Part shown: positions 11,936 to 24,618 of the stretch, in pieces
Numbering within the stretch: position 1 is the stretch's first letter
How the letters are laid out: each line of letters begins with the position of its first letter
Source of the DNA: Iris pallida
Taxonomy: Eukaryota > Streptophyta > Magnoliopsida > Asparagales > Iridaceae
Direction: 5' to 3'
NCBI GenBank assembly: GCA_029216955.1
Contig: JANAVB010010791.1
Coordinates: 840,685-904,684 of the forward strand
DNA length: 64,000 nucleotides
Made by a program: the position numbers and the translations under genes
Notes under the pieces: model-generated
The model's database searches: none
The model's input: the letters and a program-made list of their open reading frames with translations, nothing else
What the model was told of the DNA's origin: nothing

Positions 11936-11947
11936 TGAACTCGAACT
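11936..11947 (-). pseudogene. 12-bp sliver of element H pol between insertions A and B
   Basis: Only these bases, plus the duplicated target sites on each side (cttgg 11931-11935 and ccatt 11948-11952), separate element A from element B. In the minus frame of H they read through from the protease side (23081 onward) to the RT side (2684 downward), so both insertions hit the protease-RT linker. Confidence 0.85.
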
Positions 11948-11952
11948 CCATT

Positions 11953-14900
11953 TGTAACACCCAATTTTCCAGATGAGGGTATATTTGAAATTTTGTAATT
12001 ATAATTATTATTTAATGATATTTATTTTTTATTATGATTTTTGGTGATTTTTAATAATTTCTAAACTATTTAAAAACTATTTTAAGTCGTGACTTGTGAT
12101 TTTGGTGTGCAGCTAGTAAAACCCTCGAGACTGTATGACCTAGAGCCTAACCATATCAATATGATGATTTAATTATCATTTTTAGCCTAGGGGTATTTTG
12201 GTTATTTTGACTTATCTGAATTATTTGATGATTTATTGAATTGGTGAATTTTATGTTGACTTGACTTGTTGAGACCTAGTGAACTAGCCTAGAAGCTAAC
12301 CCTAGCTATGGTAACCCTAGTCTAACTTAGGTTAACCTACATTTAGTCATTAGAAACTAATTTTAGAATGAGAGGATTTGGTTTAGTGCATTTAAGTCAT
12401 GGTTTATGGTTTCATGAAATGACTTATGGCTAAATGATTTATTTGATCATGACTTGGCCCATGGCCCATAACTAGAAGCCCTAACCCTAACCAAACCCTA
12501 AATGACCAGCCATAGGGATCCCCACCCTATATAAACACTTATTCTTTAGGGCTTGCCTCTTTCTTTCATTCATTTCAACATTGGAAAAGAAAGGTAATTG
12601 TCCCTTTTCTAAAAATCCCCATAAATCCATTTTAAGTCCTTTTTAATCCAAGTTTCTTGTATTAGAACCTAATACTCTCCTATTTTCTGATTTTGGAGTT
12701 TAATTCCAGCTTTGGGTCAATTTGGAGCTTTTGGCACCAAGAGAAAGAATCCCCCATTTGAGGCTTTTCCAAGTTTTTTGCACATATAGGTAAAACCCTC
12801 TAAATTGATTTAAAATTCAGTTTTCTTTGCATGTAGGGCTAGATCTAGGAGTCCCGTAGGTGTCCCCAAAATTTGGGTGGTTTTCGTGTTCGTTTGGTGT
12901 CCGTATCGGACACGTATCGTAGTGTTGCCTAGGTGTTTGATGAAATGCCTAAGAGGGATTTTCTTTCTATTTTTCCAAATCTTTTTGAATGAATTCCTAG
13001 ATCTATATGTGTACTTCACATTCGTGTCCTTCTGAACACATTTCTAGACACGTTCGTGTCCATTTTTGAGCACACACGTGTGCACGAGGACACCGTGCAG
13101 TGTCCTGCTGCTCGGGCACTGTAGCGGACACGACACTGCACATTTTGACACAAAAATTTGTACACACCTAGGACACATGACTGACACGACACCTACAAAA
13201 TTTTGTAGGTTTTCGTTTTGTGTGCACGAAGAAAATTGACCCGCACGGATTTTGCACAAGCACACACGCACGCAGGAAACGCGACTGATACGCAATTCGA
13301 TATGACACCACGCATGTCATGGACACGGTGCTGGGTGATGGGACCCTAGCCCTATCCTTGGCGCACCCCAGGACACGAGCACGAGCCCTATGGTGTCGTG
13401 TGTCGTGTCCTAGCTTGTACTGCATCTTTGCACGAGGCTGCTGTGCTGTCTTTTTCAATACACTAAAAAATCGTATTTAGACACGTTTGTGTCCACTTGC
13501 GCGGACACGAACACCATGGTTGACACGCACAAGTAAGACACTTCACTTACCAACTACTACTTTGGATTATTATCATGATTTAGCTTTCGAATTTCATTTT
13601 CTTAGTGTTCACTGATACGGGCAATTCCAGTTTTTCAATTCTGAACTTAATATGCACTGAACTAATTTTTACTGATGTTTAATTGCCATATTGGATTCAC
13701 TTACACATGTATAGTTTACTGTTAATGATAGTTTAAGTTTTGTGTTTGAGAAATAGATTTTTGATTGATTTTGGGATATTCAACTGTCATTTTAAATCCC
13801 TATTTTTCCTGAGAAATTTTTGAATGTTCATGTATATTAATCCAGTCCTCATACATTCAATGTTTACTCGATGCTCACACACACACTGTCTTTAACCTGT
13901 TTGCCTTGTACCTGAGAACATTCTCCCCATTATTTTTCTGATACACAAGTTTCAGTGTTTGAGTTCATGTAGTTGATGACATCTAGGTGATTGGGTTTTC
14001 GTTTTTTGAATTATAAGTGCACTGATGAATGAACTGTCAATTGGGATTTTGAACTGATTTTTGAACTGTTAGATTTCCTGAGAAATGATTTCCTTAACTG
14101 AAATTGAATATTCAATTGATTTCCAATGTTAGTTTACTGGTAATTGTTCATATTCTTGTCATTGATTACTACACAATCTGAGATTTGATATTTAGATATT
14201 GTATACATATAGTTACATATATAGGTGTATATTTATGTGGATTCATATGAACTTAGTGTTCAGTTTCACATGCTTGAGTATATATCTTTTTGAATACATG
14301 GGTTGTACTGCCATAGGTAGGTTGATTTTGGTTAGTGGTATCAGTTTTGGCCTATATGTGTTTTGGCCTGGATTGGATTGCATTTGCAGGAGTAGCCAAG
14401 GCACTGCCTTAGCTTGTCCTATTTTGGCTTGGCCTGGCTTTTGCAGTGGCAGCAGCAAGCGTTGGCTGCAGGAAGCATTTGCAGGAGCTACAGCAGTAGG
14501 CAGAGCATTGCCTGCACTTGCATTAGCAGTGCAGCTATGGCACTGCAGGCCATAGCAGCAGTACAGGGAAGTAGGCATTTGGGGAAGGGAGTGTGTGTCT
14601 TGATAGAGAGTGTGTTGTTATGTGATAGATAGAGTGATAGATATTTGAGGTTAGATAGCTAGATGTTATATAGAAAGTGAGAGGGGTATTGGGGGCTAGG
14701 CAGGTAATAGATATAGTTGTGGTTAGGAGAGAGGTTATGAAGTATTGAAGAGGAATAGTTAACAAAAGTTAGGAGGAGGGAGTACCTTAGGCTTGAGTGC
14801 GAGGGTGTGTTGGGCTATGTATAGGTATAGGTCTGTGAGTATATCTCAGTAAAATAGAGAGAGGCTAGATATCATGTGTGTGTATGAGTCTAGATGAGAT

Positions 14901-16670
14901 TTGCAAGCCTATAGGTTAGCCTATATAAATGTGTCCTATTTTAGCTATGTGCATATGTGTGTTATTATACAAATTAGATTAATATTAATATATGTATATG
15001 TGTGAAGGTGTGTAATGGTCTATGTATGATATAGCTATATGGCCTATGGCCTATATACATGGCACATAGCCTATGGGTGTATACCTATGGCTCATAGCCT
15101 GTGTGTGTGGTTTGAATGCCTAGTGATTGTGTTGTTGGCTTGTATTGCCTAGATAGTGTGTGTGTTTGCTAGTATAGGCTTGGTTTGGCCTAGTAAGACT
15201 TGACTAGACTAAGATGGACCTGGTTGACTAGAGTGCTGACCTAGTTTGACCTAGACAGTTGACCAAGTTTGACTTAGAGTTGACTTTGACCTAGATTGGC
15301 CTAGAAATCATGTAGATTGCATCATAGACTCCATTTATCTTATTTTAAACATATTATAACCTGTACTGCTCTATTTAGGATATTGTGACTCCGGTACAGA
15401 CATCTGATATTTTACTACTCTTTTCAGAGTATCAGGCGAGTACATTCTCTGATAGTTCTCTCATTTACTTGTCAATTACTGTACTTCAGTTCTAGTTAGT
15501 TGTATGCGATTCTCTGTTACAACAAATATGTATATTTCTAGATTCATGTATATGACACACATTTATTATCTGGCCTCTATTTACTGGAATCATTCCGGAA
15601 TCGTTTACTGGTATCTTTATATTACTGGCTGGACTCATCTTGAATCATTGTGTCAAAATTTTGGATTCACTTGCTGGGAGGGGAAATACTAGAGTAAGAC
15701 ATGTAGACATACCCCATTTTTGGAATCACCCTTTACTGGAATCAAACTGGAATGATAGCCATCTCATACCCGGCCAGGTGTGTGATGTGCCGGATTACCC
15801 ATAGCCGTTTACATGTCGATCTCGGTATTTTAAAACACACTGCTAGAGTATAGGCTGGACTCACCCTGGAATCATTGATCACTATAACTGGAATCGTCCC
15901 TTACTGGATTCATCTTGTATTAGATTCATCCTGTACTGGACTTACATTGGAGTCACACTGGTCTACATTGCTGCCTGGACTTTATACCATATTACCCTGG
16001 TTCAGCTAGTTCTATTTTTATAGTCTTCATTGCTATGATTCTTCTCTTGTTTAGTATTTACTTTCCTTGCACTTTATCTGTCTTTCTTACCATCACCTGA
16101 ATATAAACTGCCATTTTTTTCAATATAACTGTCTATAACTGCTTTATAGTTCTCTATTATTTACTTGGGTTTTCTAGATGAGATGTGCTCGTTCCTGTCC
16201 TGACTGGACCTGTTGTAAATTTTACAGATGATTACCCTGAGGACACATGCCCTACATGTTACAGACCAGGAGATGGCTTAGTTACCTATGGCCCCGACAC
16301 TCAGGAGTGATCGGGAGTTTAGCAAGTCTGCCTTGTTTAGTTTTCATGTTTAGAACTGGTGTTGTATATAGAGATTTGAGACTTGAGATGTATTTGAGAT
16401 TTTTGAGTTTGTTGTTATTATATCAGTAGTTATTGTTGTCTTCAATTTCTTAGTTATATTCTGTGCTATCTTATCGTGCTTAGACTGTGATTGAGTTACA
16501 CCATATCTTATACTTGTCCTCCGTTCGGAGTTAATTATGATGAGTACATCATATACTGCATGAGTTAATGGTTAGTTAGAGACTTAGAACAGCGTTCTAC
16601 CGCCGACACTACGGCGTAGGCTGGGTGCTGTTACGTACTCGTACCCTCACAGTGGGTGCGGGTCGTGACA
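11953..16670 (+). repeat. Element B 5' LTR (4718 bp)
   Basis: Starts TGTAACACCCAATTTTCC and ends GTGGGTGCGGGTCGTGACA. Near-identical to 18379-23080 with scattered substitutions and small indels, for example an extra copy of a gctatggtaacccta segment near 12306. It contains a telo-box and TATA promoter, a region at 13020-13520 dense in gacacg/cgtgtc words, and a region near 15580-15960 rich in ctggaatca words. Open frames inside are short and shared by both LTRs by descent; none is supported as a gene. Confidence 0.95.
12478..12535 (+). promoter_or_regulatory. LTR B promoter: telo-box cluster and TATA box
   Basis: Telomere-like CCCTAACCCTAACCAAACCC precedes TATATAAA (12528-12535) by about 30 bp. 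AAACCCTAA telo-boxes are known elements of plant promoters. The 3' LTR has the same arrangement with TATATAAA at 18939-18946. Confidence 0.6.
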
Positions 16671-16679
16671 CGTTTTTAG

Positions 16680-16697
16680 TGGTAGCCCATGCAGGTC
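16680..16697 (+). other. Primer-binding site of element B, tRNA-Ile type
   Basis: TGGTAGCCCATGCAGGTC starts 9 nt after the LTR end. It differs by one base from the site of element A and so from the complement of plant tRNA-Ile(AAU) as recalled. Confidence 0.7.
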
Positions 16698-16935
16698 GAG
16701 AGTAGCATTAGTGCGATATCGTGGTAGTACGGCGACTTAGTTGTGCTGCTGCGAGCCTGCGATAGGACTGAGAGATAGGCTTTACCGGAGAGACACTCAA
16801 TCACAGTTAGAAAAATTTTGCTTTAAATCATGCCATCTATATATCGTACTGATTTGCCTTCTTTAAAATAACTGTCCTCCTTTGATATATCGATTCCTGC
16901 TCAGTATTGACTTCCTTGTTCGATCTGTCTTCAGG

Positions 16936-18204
16936 ATGGTGGAGACACGATCACATCGCTCTGGTGCAGCAGTTTTTATAGAGGGGACTGCCACCTCTCA
17001 GCCAGATCAGCAGGGTCAGGAGGCTGCAGCTCCTGCCACCTCTATCCATATTGAGACTTCAGCAGCAGCAGCAGGGGGTGTGCCTCCATCAGCTCGGGGG
17101 CAGGACCCAGTCATCCCAGAGATGCAGTTCCAGCAGCCGTCGCCTACAGGACACGTAGATGCGGTACATATGTTCGCTTACTTCTAGCAGTTTATGGACC
17201 GGCAGCAGGCCCGACAGGACAGGAGCATGGAGTTGGCCTTTACGACGGTCGCAGCTCGACCAGTGATCCAGCAGCCGAGGACACCAGGGATAGAGCAGTT
17301 CCAGAAGATGAGCCCCAGAGACTTCCTGGGGACGGAGGGGATTTTATATGCTGACGAGTGAATCGAGCATATTGAGGAGATCTTTTGCCTGGCCCGGATA
17401 CCGGCAGATCTCCAGATAGAGGCAGCAGCTAGCCGGATGCGAGATCTTGCTCGCACCTGGTATCAGTCAGACCCCAGGGTGGGGGTAGCTGGACAGACTT
17501 GGAAGGAGTTCAAGGGCTTCTTCAAAAAGAAGTTCTTTTCAAATTCAGCGCTCAGAGCCTTGGAGTCGCAGTTCGAGAGCCTAGTTCAGGGGAGCCTGTC
17601 AGTGGAGGAGTACGCTAGAGAGTTCGACTGCCTCAGCAGATTCGTAGAGGGCTTGAGCGAGGCGACGAAGGCCCAGAGGTTCCGGAAGGGTCTGGTCAAG
17701 GAAGTCAAGTCCTTAACCAAGGGCAACAGGGATGCCACTTTCGTGGAGATTTTGACGGGAGCTTTATTGGCTGAGGATGATCTTGAGCTGAGGCTCAAGA
17801 GGGGACGGGACGCTCACGGTATCAGCAGCAGCGAAGGCCAGGCCAAGAGGCCTCACGTGCAGTTTCAGTAGGCACAGGCACCAGTAGGAGTTCAGCAGGT
17901 ACAACATCAGTATCGGGGTCAGGACCCGAAGGCGATTAGTTGTTCCTACTGCAAGAAGCCGGGACACATTTGGGAGCAATACAGGAAGAGGTTGAAGGTT
18001 TGCTATTTCTGTGGGTCAGCTGTCCACCAGAAGATAGATTGTCCCATTGCACCTCCTTTTGAGGGGGCTAGGCCAACTATTGCTCAGCACCAGAGGGGTG
18101 GAGCTTTTGCGATGACAACCGAGGAGGCTGACGTTGCAGGTGATGGATTAGCAGGTTTGACCTTCTTGTTCTTCCTCCCCACTTTCATGTGTGATTTCCC
18201 TTAG
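16936..18204 (+). pseudogene. Gag polyprotein of element B (single frame with three stops)
   Basis: Gag forms the retroelement particle and binds its RNA. The chosen start MVETRSHRSG opens a frame that runs 423 codons and is broken only by TAG at 17185, TGA at about 17359 and TAG at about 17869; the TGA replaces the Trp expected in ADEWIEHIE-like gag motifs. Landmarks: a capsid-type region (MRDLARTWYQ, WKEFKGFFKKKFF, EEYAREFDCLSRF) and two CCHC knuckles near 17940-18040. The first has lost its last Cys (CSYCKKPGHIWEQY); the second is intact (CYFCGSAVHQKIDC). After FAMTTEEADV, the usual gag-protease linker, the frame stops at 18204 with no protease. Confidence 0.9.
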
Positions 18205-18378
18205 TACCTGCCAGGATATTGCTTGTAATTGCTGGATAGTGTAGCTACCCTGTTCGAGACTGTGGAATCACGACCAGTAGGATTGTGTTGCTTCGACTTT
18301 GATTGATTGGGGGTTTAACCTAGGAAAGGTGCGATCATCTTAATTTCGAGGACGAAATTTTTATAAGGTGGGTAGGAT
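18205..18378 (+). other. Element B 3' untranslated tail with polypurine tract
   Basis: Short tail with TTTCGAGGACGAAATTT (near 18341) and polypurine tract AAGGTGGGTAGGA (18365-18377) directly before the 3' LTR. In complete Tekay-like elements this motif follows integrase, so protease to integrase has been removed between the linker and this tail. Confidence 0.75.
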
Positions 18379-21300
18379 TGTAACACCCAGTTTTCCAGAT
18401 GAGAGTATTTTTGAAATTTTGTAATTATAATTATTATTTAATAATATTTATTTTTTATTATGATTTTTGGTGATTTTTAATAATTTCTAAACTATTTAAA
18501 AACTGTTTTAAGTCGTGACTTGTGATTTTGGTGTGCAGCTAGTAAAATCCTAGAGACTGCATGACCTAGAGCCTAACCATGTCAATAGGATGATTTAATT
18601 ATCATTTTTAGCCTAGGGGTATTTTGGTCATTTTGACTTATTTGAACTATTTGATGATTTATTGAATTGGTGAATTTTAGGTTGACTTGACTTGTTGAGA
18701 CCTAGTGAACTAGCCTAGAAGCTAACCCTAGTCTAACTTAGGTTAACCTACATTTAGTCATTAGAAACTAATTTTAGAATGAGGGGATTTGGTTTAGTGC
18801 ATTTAAGTCATGGTTTATGGTTTCATGAAATGACTTATGGCTAAATGATTTATTTGATCATGACTTGGCCCATGGACCATAACTAGAAGCCCTAACCCTA
18901 ACCAAACCCTAAATGACCAGCCATAGGGATACCCACCCTATATAAACACTTATTCTATAGGGCTTGCCTCTTTCTTTCATTCATTTCAACATTGGAAAAG
19001 AAAGGTAATTGTCCCTCTTCTAAAAATCCACATAAATCCATTTTAAGTCCTTTTTAATCCTAGTTTCTTGCATTAGAACCTAACACTCTCCTATTTTCTG
19101 ATTTTGGAGTTTAATCCCAATTTTGGGTCAATTTGGAGCTTTTGGCACCAAGAGAAAGAATCCCCTATTTGAGGCTTTTCCAAGCTTTTTGTACATATAG
19201 GTAAAATCCTCTAAATTGATTTAAATTTTAGTTTTCTTTGCTTGTAGGGCTAGATCTTGGAGTCCCCTAGGTGTCCCCAAAATTTGGGTGGTTTTCGTGT
19301 TCGTTTGGTGTCCGTATCAGACACGTGTCGTAGTGTTGCCTAGGTGTTTGATGAAATGCCTAAGAGGGATTTTCTTTCTGTTTTTCTAAATCTTTTTGAA
19401 TGAATTCCTAGATCTATATGTGTACTTCACATTTGTGTCCTTCTGAACACATTTCTGGACACGTTCATGTCCATTTTTGAGGATACACGCGTGCACGAGG
19501 ACAACATGCAGTGTCCTACTGCTCGGGCACTGTAGCGGACACGACACTGCACGTTTTGACACAAAAATTTGTACACACCTAGGAAACATGACTGACACAA
19601 CACCTACAAAATTTTGTGGGTTTTCGTTTTGTGTGCACGAAGAAAATCGACCCGTACGGATTTTGTACAGGAACACACTCACGCAGAAAACGTGACTGAT
19701 ACGCGGTTCGACACGACACCACGCGTGTCGTGGACACGGTGCAGGGTAATGGGACCCTAGCCCTATCCTTGGCACACCCCAGGACACGAGCACGAGCCCT
19801 ATGGTGTCGTGTGTCGTGTCCTAGCTTGCACTGCACCTCTGCACGAGGCTGTTGTGCTGTCTTTTTTAATACACTGAAAAATCATGTTTAGACACGTTCG
19901 TATCCACTTGCACGGACATGAACACCATGGTTGACATGCACAAGTAAGACACTTCACTTACCAACTAATATTTTAGATTATTATCATGATTTGGCTTTCG
20001 AATTTCATTTTCTTAGTGTTCACTGATACGGGCAATTCCAGTTTTTAAATTCTGAACTTAATATACACTGAACTGATTTTTACTGATTTTTAATTGCCAT
20101 ATTGGATTTACTTATACATGTATAGTTTACTGTTAATGATAGTTTAAGTTTTGTGTTTGAGAAATAGATTTTCGATTGATTTTGGGATGTTCAACTGTCA
20201 TTTTAAATCCCTGTTTTTCCTGAGAAATTTTTGAATGTTCATGTATATTAATCCAGTCCTCATACATTCATTGTTTACTCGATGCTCACACACACACTGT
20301 CTTTAACCTGTTTGCCTTGTACCTGAGAATATTCTTCCCATTATTTTTTTGATACACAAGTTTCAGTATTTGAGTTCATGTAGTTGATGACATCTAGGTG
20401 ATTGGGTTTTCGTTTTTTGAATTGTAAGTGCACTGATGAATGAACTGTCAATTGGGATTTTGAACTAATTTTTGAACTGTTAGATTTCCTGAGAAATGAT
20501 TTCCTTAACTGAAATTGAATATTCAATTGATTTCCAATGTTAGTTTACTGGCAATTGTTCATATTCTTGTCATTGATTGCTACACAATCTGAGATTTGAT
20601 ATTTAGATATTGTATACATATAGTTACATATATAGGTATATATTTATGTGGATTCATGTGAACTTAGTGTTCAGTTTCACATGCTTGAGTATATGTCTTT
20701 TTGAATACATGGGTTGTACTGCCATAGGTAGGTTGATTTGGGTTAGTGGTATCAGTTTTGGCTTATATGTGTTTTGGCCTGGATTGGATTGCATTTGCAG
20801 GAGCAGCCAAGGCACTGCCTTGGCTTGCCCTATTTTGGCTTGGCCTGGCTTTTGCAGTGGCAGCAGCAAGCATTGGCTGCAGGAAGCATTTGCAGGAGCT
20901 ACAGCAGTAGGCAGAGCAGTGCCTGCACTTGCATTAGTAGTGCAGCTATGGCACTGCAGGCCATAGCAGCAGTACAGGACAGTAGGCATTTGGGGAAGAG
21001 AGTGTGTGTCTTGATAGAGAGTGTGTTGTTATATGATAGATAGAGTGATAGATATTTGAGGTTAGATAGCTAGATGTTATATAGAAAGTGAGAGGGGTAT
21101 TGGGGGCTAGGCAGGTAATAGATATAGTTGTGATTATGAGAGTGGTTATGAAGTATTGAAGAGGAATAGTTAACAAAAGTTAGGAGGAGGGAGTACCTTA
21201 GGCTTGAGTGCAAGGGTGTGTTGGGCTGTGTATAGGTGTAGGTCTGTGAGTATATCTCAGTGAAATAGAGAGAGGCTAGATATCAGGTGTGTATGTGAGT

Positions 21301-23080
21301 CTAGATGAGATTTGCAAGCCTATAGGTTAGCCTATATAAATGTGTCCTATTTTAGCTATGTGCATATGTGTGTTATTATACAAATTAGATTAATATTAAT
21401 ATATGTATATGTGTGAAGGTGTGTAATGGTCTATATATGATATAGCTATATGGCCTATGGCCTATATACAGGGCACATAGCCTATGGGTGTATACCTATG
21501 GCTCATAGCCTCTGTGTGTGGTTTGAATGCCTAGTGATTGTGTTGTTGGCTTGTATGGCCTAGATAGTGTATGTGTTTGCTAGTATAGGCTTGGTTAGGC
21601 CTAGTGAGACTTGACTGGACTAGGATGGACCTAGTTGACTAGTGTGTTGACCAAGTTTGACCTAGACAGTTGACCAGGTTTGACTTAGAGTTGACTTTGA
21701 CCTAGATTGGCCTAGAAATCATGTAGATTGCATCATAGACTCCATTTATCTTATTTTAAACATATTATAACCTGTACTGCTCTATTTAGGACATTGTGAC
21801 TCCGGTGCAGACATCTGATATTTACTACTCTTTTCAGAGTATCAGGCAAGTACATTCTCTGATAGTTCTCTCATTTACTTGTCAATTACTGTACTTCAGT
21901 TCTAGTTAGTTGTATGCGATTCTCTGTTACAACACGTATGTATATTTCTGGATTCATGTATACGACACACATTTATTATCTGGCCTCTATTTACTGGAAT
22001 CATTTTGGAATCATTTACTGGTATCTTCATATTACTGGCTGGACTTATCTTGAATCATTGTGTCAAAATTATGGATTCACTTGCTGGAAGGGGAAATACT
22101 AGAGTAAGACATGTAGACATACCCCATTTCTGGAATCACCCTTTGCTGGAATCAAACTGGAATGATAGCCATCTCACACCCGACCAGGTGTGTGATGTGC
22201 CGGATTATCCATAGCCGTTTACATGTCGATCTCGGTATTTTAAAACACACTGCTAGAGTATAGGCTAGACTCACCCTGGAATCATCGATCACTATAACTG
22301 GAATCGTCCCTTACTGGATTCATCTTGTATTAGATTCATCCTGTACTCGACTTACATTGGAGTCACACTGGTCTACATTGTTGCCTGGACTTTATACCAT
22401 ATTATCCTGGTTCAGCTAGTTCTATTTTTATAGTCTTCATTGCTATGATTCTTCTCTTGTTTAGTATTTACTTTCCTTGCACTTTATCTGTCTTTCTTAC
22501 CATCACCTGAATATAAACTGCCATTTTCATCAATATAACTGTCTATAACTGCTTTATAGTTCTCTGTCATTTACTTGGGTTTTCTAGATGAGATGTGCTC
22601 GTTCCTGTCCTGACTGGACCTGTTGTAAATTTTATATATGATTGCCCTGAGGACACATGCCCTACATGTTACAGACCAGGAGATGGCTTAACTACCTATG
22701 GCCCCGACACTCAGGAGTGATCGGGAGTTTAGCTAGTCTGTCTTGTTTAGTTTTCATGTTTAGAACTGGTGTTGTATATAGAGATTTGAGACTTGAGATG
22801 TATTTGAGATTTTTGAGTTTGTTGTTATTATATCAGTAGTTATTGTTGTCTTCAATTTCTTAGTTATATTCTGTGTTATCTTATCGTGCTTAGACTGTGA
22901 TTGAGTTACACCATATCTTATACTTGTCCTCCGTTCGGAGTTGATCATGATGAGTACATCATATACTGCATGAGTTGATGGTTAGTTAGAGACTTAGAAC
23001 AGAGTTCTACCGCCGACACTACGGCGTAGGCTGGGTGCTGTTATGTACTCGTACCCTCACAGTGGGTGCGGGTCGTGACA
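18379..23080 (+). repeat. Element B 3' LTR (4702 bp)
   Basis: Second LTR copy, starting TGTAACACCCAGTTTTCC and ending GTGGGTGCGGGTCGTGACA, followed by target duplication ccatt. It keeps the TATATAAA box (18939-18946) and all landmarks of the 5' copy. Confidence 0.95.
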
Positions 23081-23800
23081 CCATTGCATTCGGTGGTCTG
23101 ATGACGATACTTCCCCTATGGCAGTCTATAAGAGCAAAATGATGGCTCAACCAGTCCATTCCGAGAACCACATCGAACGTAGGCATAGGAAATACAAGGA
23201 GTCGTGCTATCATCTCTCTACCATATATCACTACAGGACAAAGTCTACAAATACCACTAATAGGTACAACTCCTTCTCCAGTGAGGATTCTAATGTTCTT
23301 AGATAAGGGTGTGATGGGAATGCTGTGTCTAGTGGAAAAACTAGTGGCTATGAATGAATGAGTGGCTCCAGTGTCAAACAAGGTAATGGCAAGAAATGAA
23401 GCAACTAAAACTATACTTGTTATGACCTCTGCCTCTGTCTCTATATCCTCAACGATAAGCAACAATGTCTGCCCATAATTCTGTCCTAGGCCCTGAGCTC
23501 TAGCCTTGTTGTATTGTACGTCTTGAGGAGGTAATGGTGGACGAGGTGCTCCTGTTGTAGGCCGTGGTGCTGGAAGTGATGGGGCCATAGGCCTCAAAGC
23601 CTGATGTGCATGTACTAGTGCTTCCTGTTCGGGGCAATCTCTGGCCATGTGATGTCCTGACCCACATCTCATACATAATCCCAAGCGAAGTCGACAATCA
23701 TTCCTGATGTGGCCTAGCTTTCCACAAAAGTTGCAAGTGGGCTTATGGTAGGGTGTAGTCCTCTGTTGGTATTGTCATGTGGGTCTCCTGATAGTTCCTT
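23081..23800 (-). pseudogene. Element H protease and gag zinc knuckles
   Basis: On the minus strand two consecutive CCHC knuckles are seen (CNFCGKLGHIRNDC, then CMRCGSGHHMARDC, about 23740-23640), a Pro-rich linker, then an aspartic protease with active-site LFDTGATHSFI near 23380-23350 and the later DVVLGMDWLSHH motif. The protease active site looks intact. Coding runs into the target site of element B at 23081-23085 and resumes in the 12-bp sliver at 11936. This is the link between gag and the RT at the left of the window. Confidence 0.9.
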
Positions 23801-24618
23801 CCTGAGCAGCTCGGGCTGGTGTCACTACTGGTGCATGGCGTCTCGATGTCTACTGCTGCTCCTTGCGAAGAAGCTTATGAGCACGAGCTTCTTCCAAGAC
23901 AGTTGAATAGGAAACTCGAGACTGGGTAGTCGTATAAGACTTGAGCTCTGGTGAAAGACCCTGATGGAATCTTCTTGTCTTCTCTAACTCTATCGAAATC
24001 AGTCCCGCACGATTGATTCCGAGTCATACTCATCAACTGTCATATTTCCTTGCTTCAGATGAAGGAATTGGTCGTATAGACTGTCTCGAACATGGATGGG
24101 AAAGAATCTCTCATATAATTGATTGTAGAACTCCTTCCAAGTGATCCCAGTGCCTAGTCGCCTTTTTTCCGCTTTTCACCAGTGGTGGGCATTATCCTCT
24201 AATAGTAGGTCTACCGATGTCATCCAATCTCGAGCTGGCAACTCGGAAGCCTTCAGTATCTTCTCTGTGCTAATAAGCCGTGTGACACCTCTAATAGCTT
24301 CTTCGTTCCTCTGAAGGGCTTGGGGTTCATGTATATAAAGTTTTTGATAGAGCCTTCAGAAGGATGCAGAGCCGGTGCTGGTGCTGGTACCGGTGCCGGA
24401 GGTGGAGGTGGAGGTCTAGCCAATGCTGTCATCATAGTCTGTCTCATTAGCTCAGTCTGCTGCCACTGAGCCTGCATCATGGCATACATGAACTGGGAAG
24501 TAGGGCACCCATCAGTCGGTGGTGGAGGCATCTGAGGTCCCGACTATGGTGGAAACTGTTGAGGGAATGGTGGTGGTGGAGGGGGTACATTCCCTCCTGG
24601 TGGCACAATCGTAGTCTG
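23801..24618 (-). pseudogene. Element H gag, copy 1 (broken by element C)
   Basis: Capsid part of gag on the minus strand: a Pro/Ala-rich stretch (ALARPPPPPPAPVPAPAP), then SIKNFIYMNPKPFRGT near 24340. The frame is lost in several places. It ends at the junction gtctg (24614-24618), where the LTR of element C starts. A second copy of the same gag segment lies at 33208-34450 and has a better preserved frame. Confidence 0.85.

Larger units (their letters stand above)
11953..23080 (+). mobile_element. Element B: gag-only LTR retrotransposon with 4.7-kb LTRs, complete
   Basis: An 11.1-kb element with direct-repeat LTRs (11953-16670 and 18379-23080), TGTAACACCC...GTCGTGACA termini and perfect ccatt target duplications (11948-11952, 23081-23085). 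The interior is only 1708 bp and encodes gag but no pol. The gag type, gag-protease linker remnant and post-pol tail point to a Tekay-like ancestor. The layout matches what is called a TR-GAG element: terminal repeats plus gag, dependent on another element's pol. Confidence 0.92.

Noticed and set aside
13020..13520. Dense gacacg/cgtgtc words, considered as a regulatory array or satellite
   Set aside because: No fixed period. Present in both LTRs as an ordinary part of element B.
14199..14765. Frames of 70-118 codons with partners at 20610-21176
   Set aside because: Same segment in both LTRs of B, repeated by LTR descent. Overlapping frames on both strands with low-complexity gca/tgc repeats.
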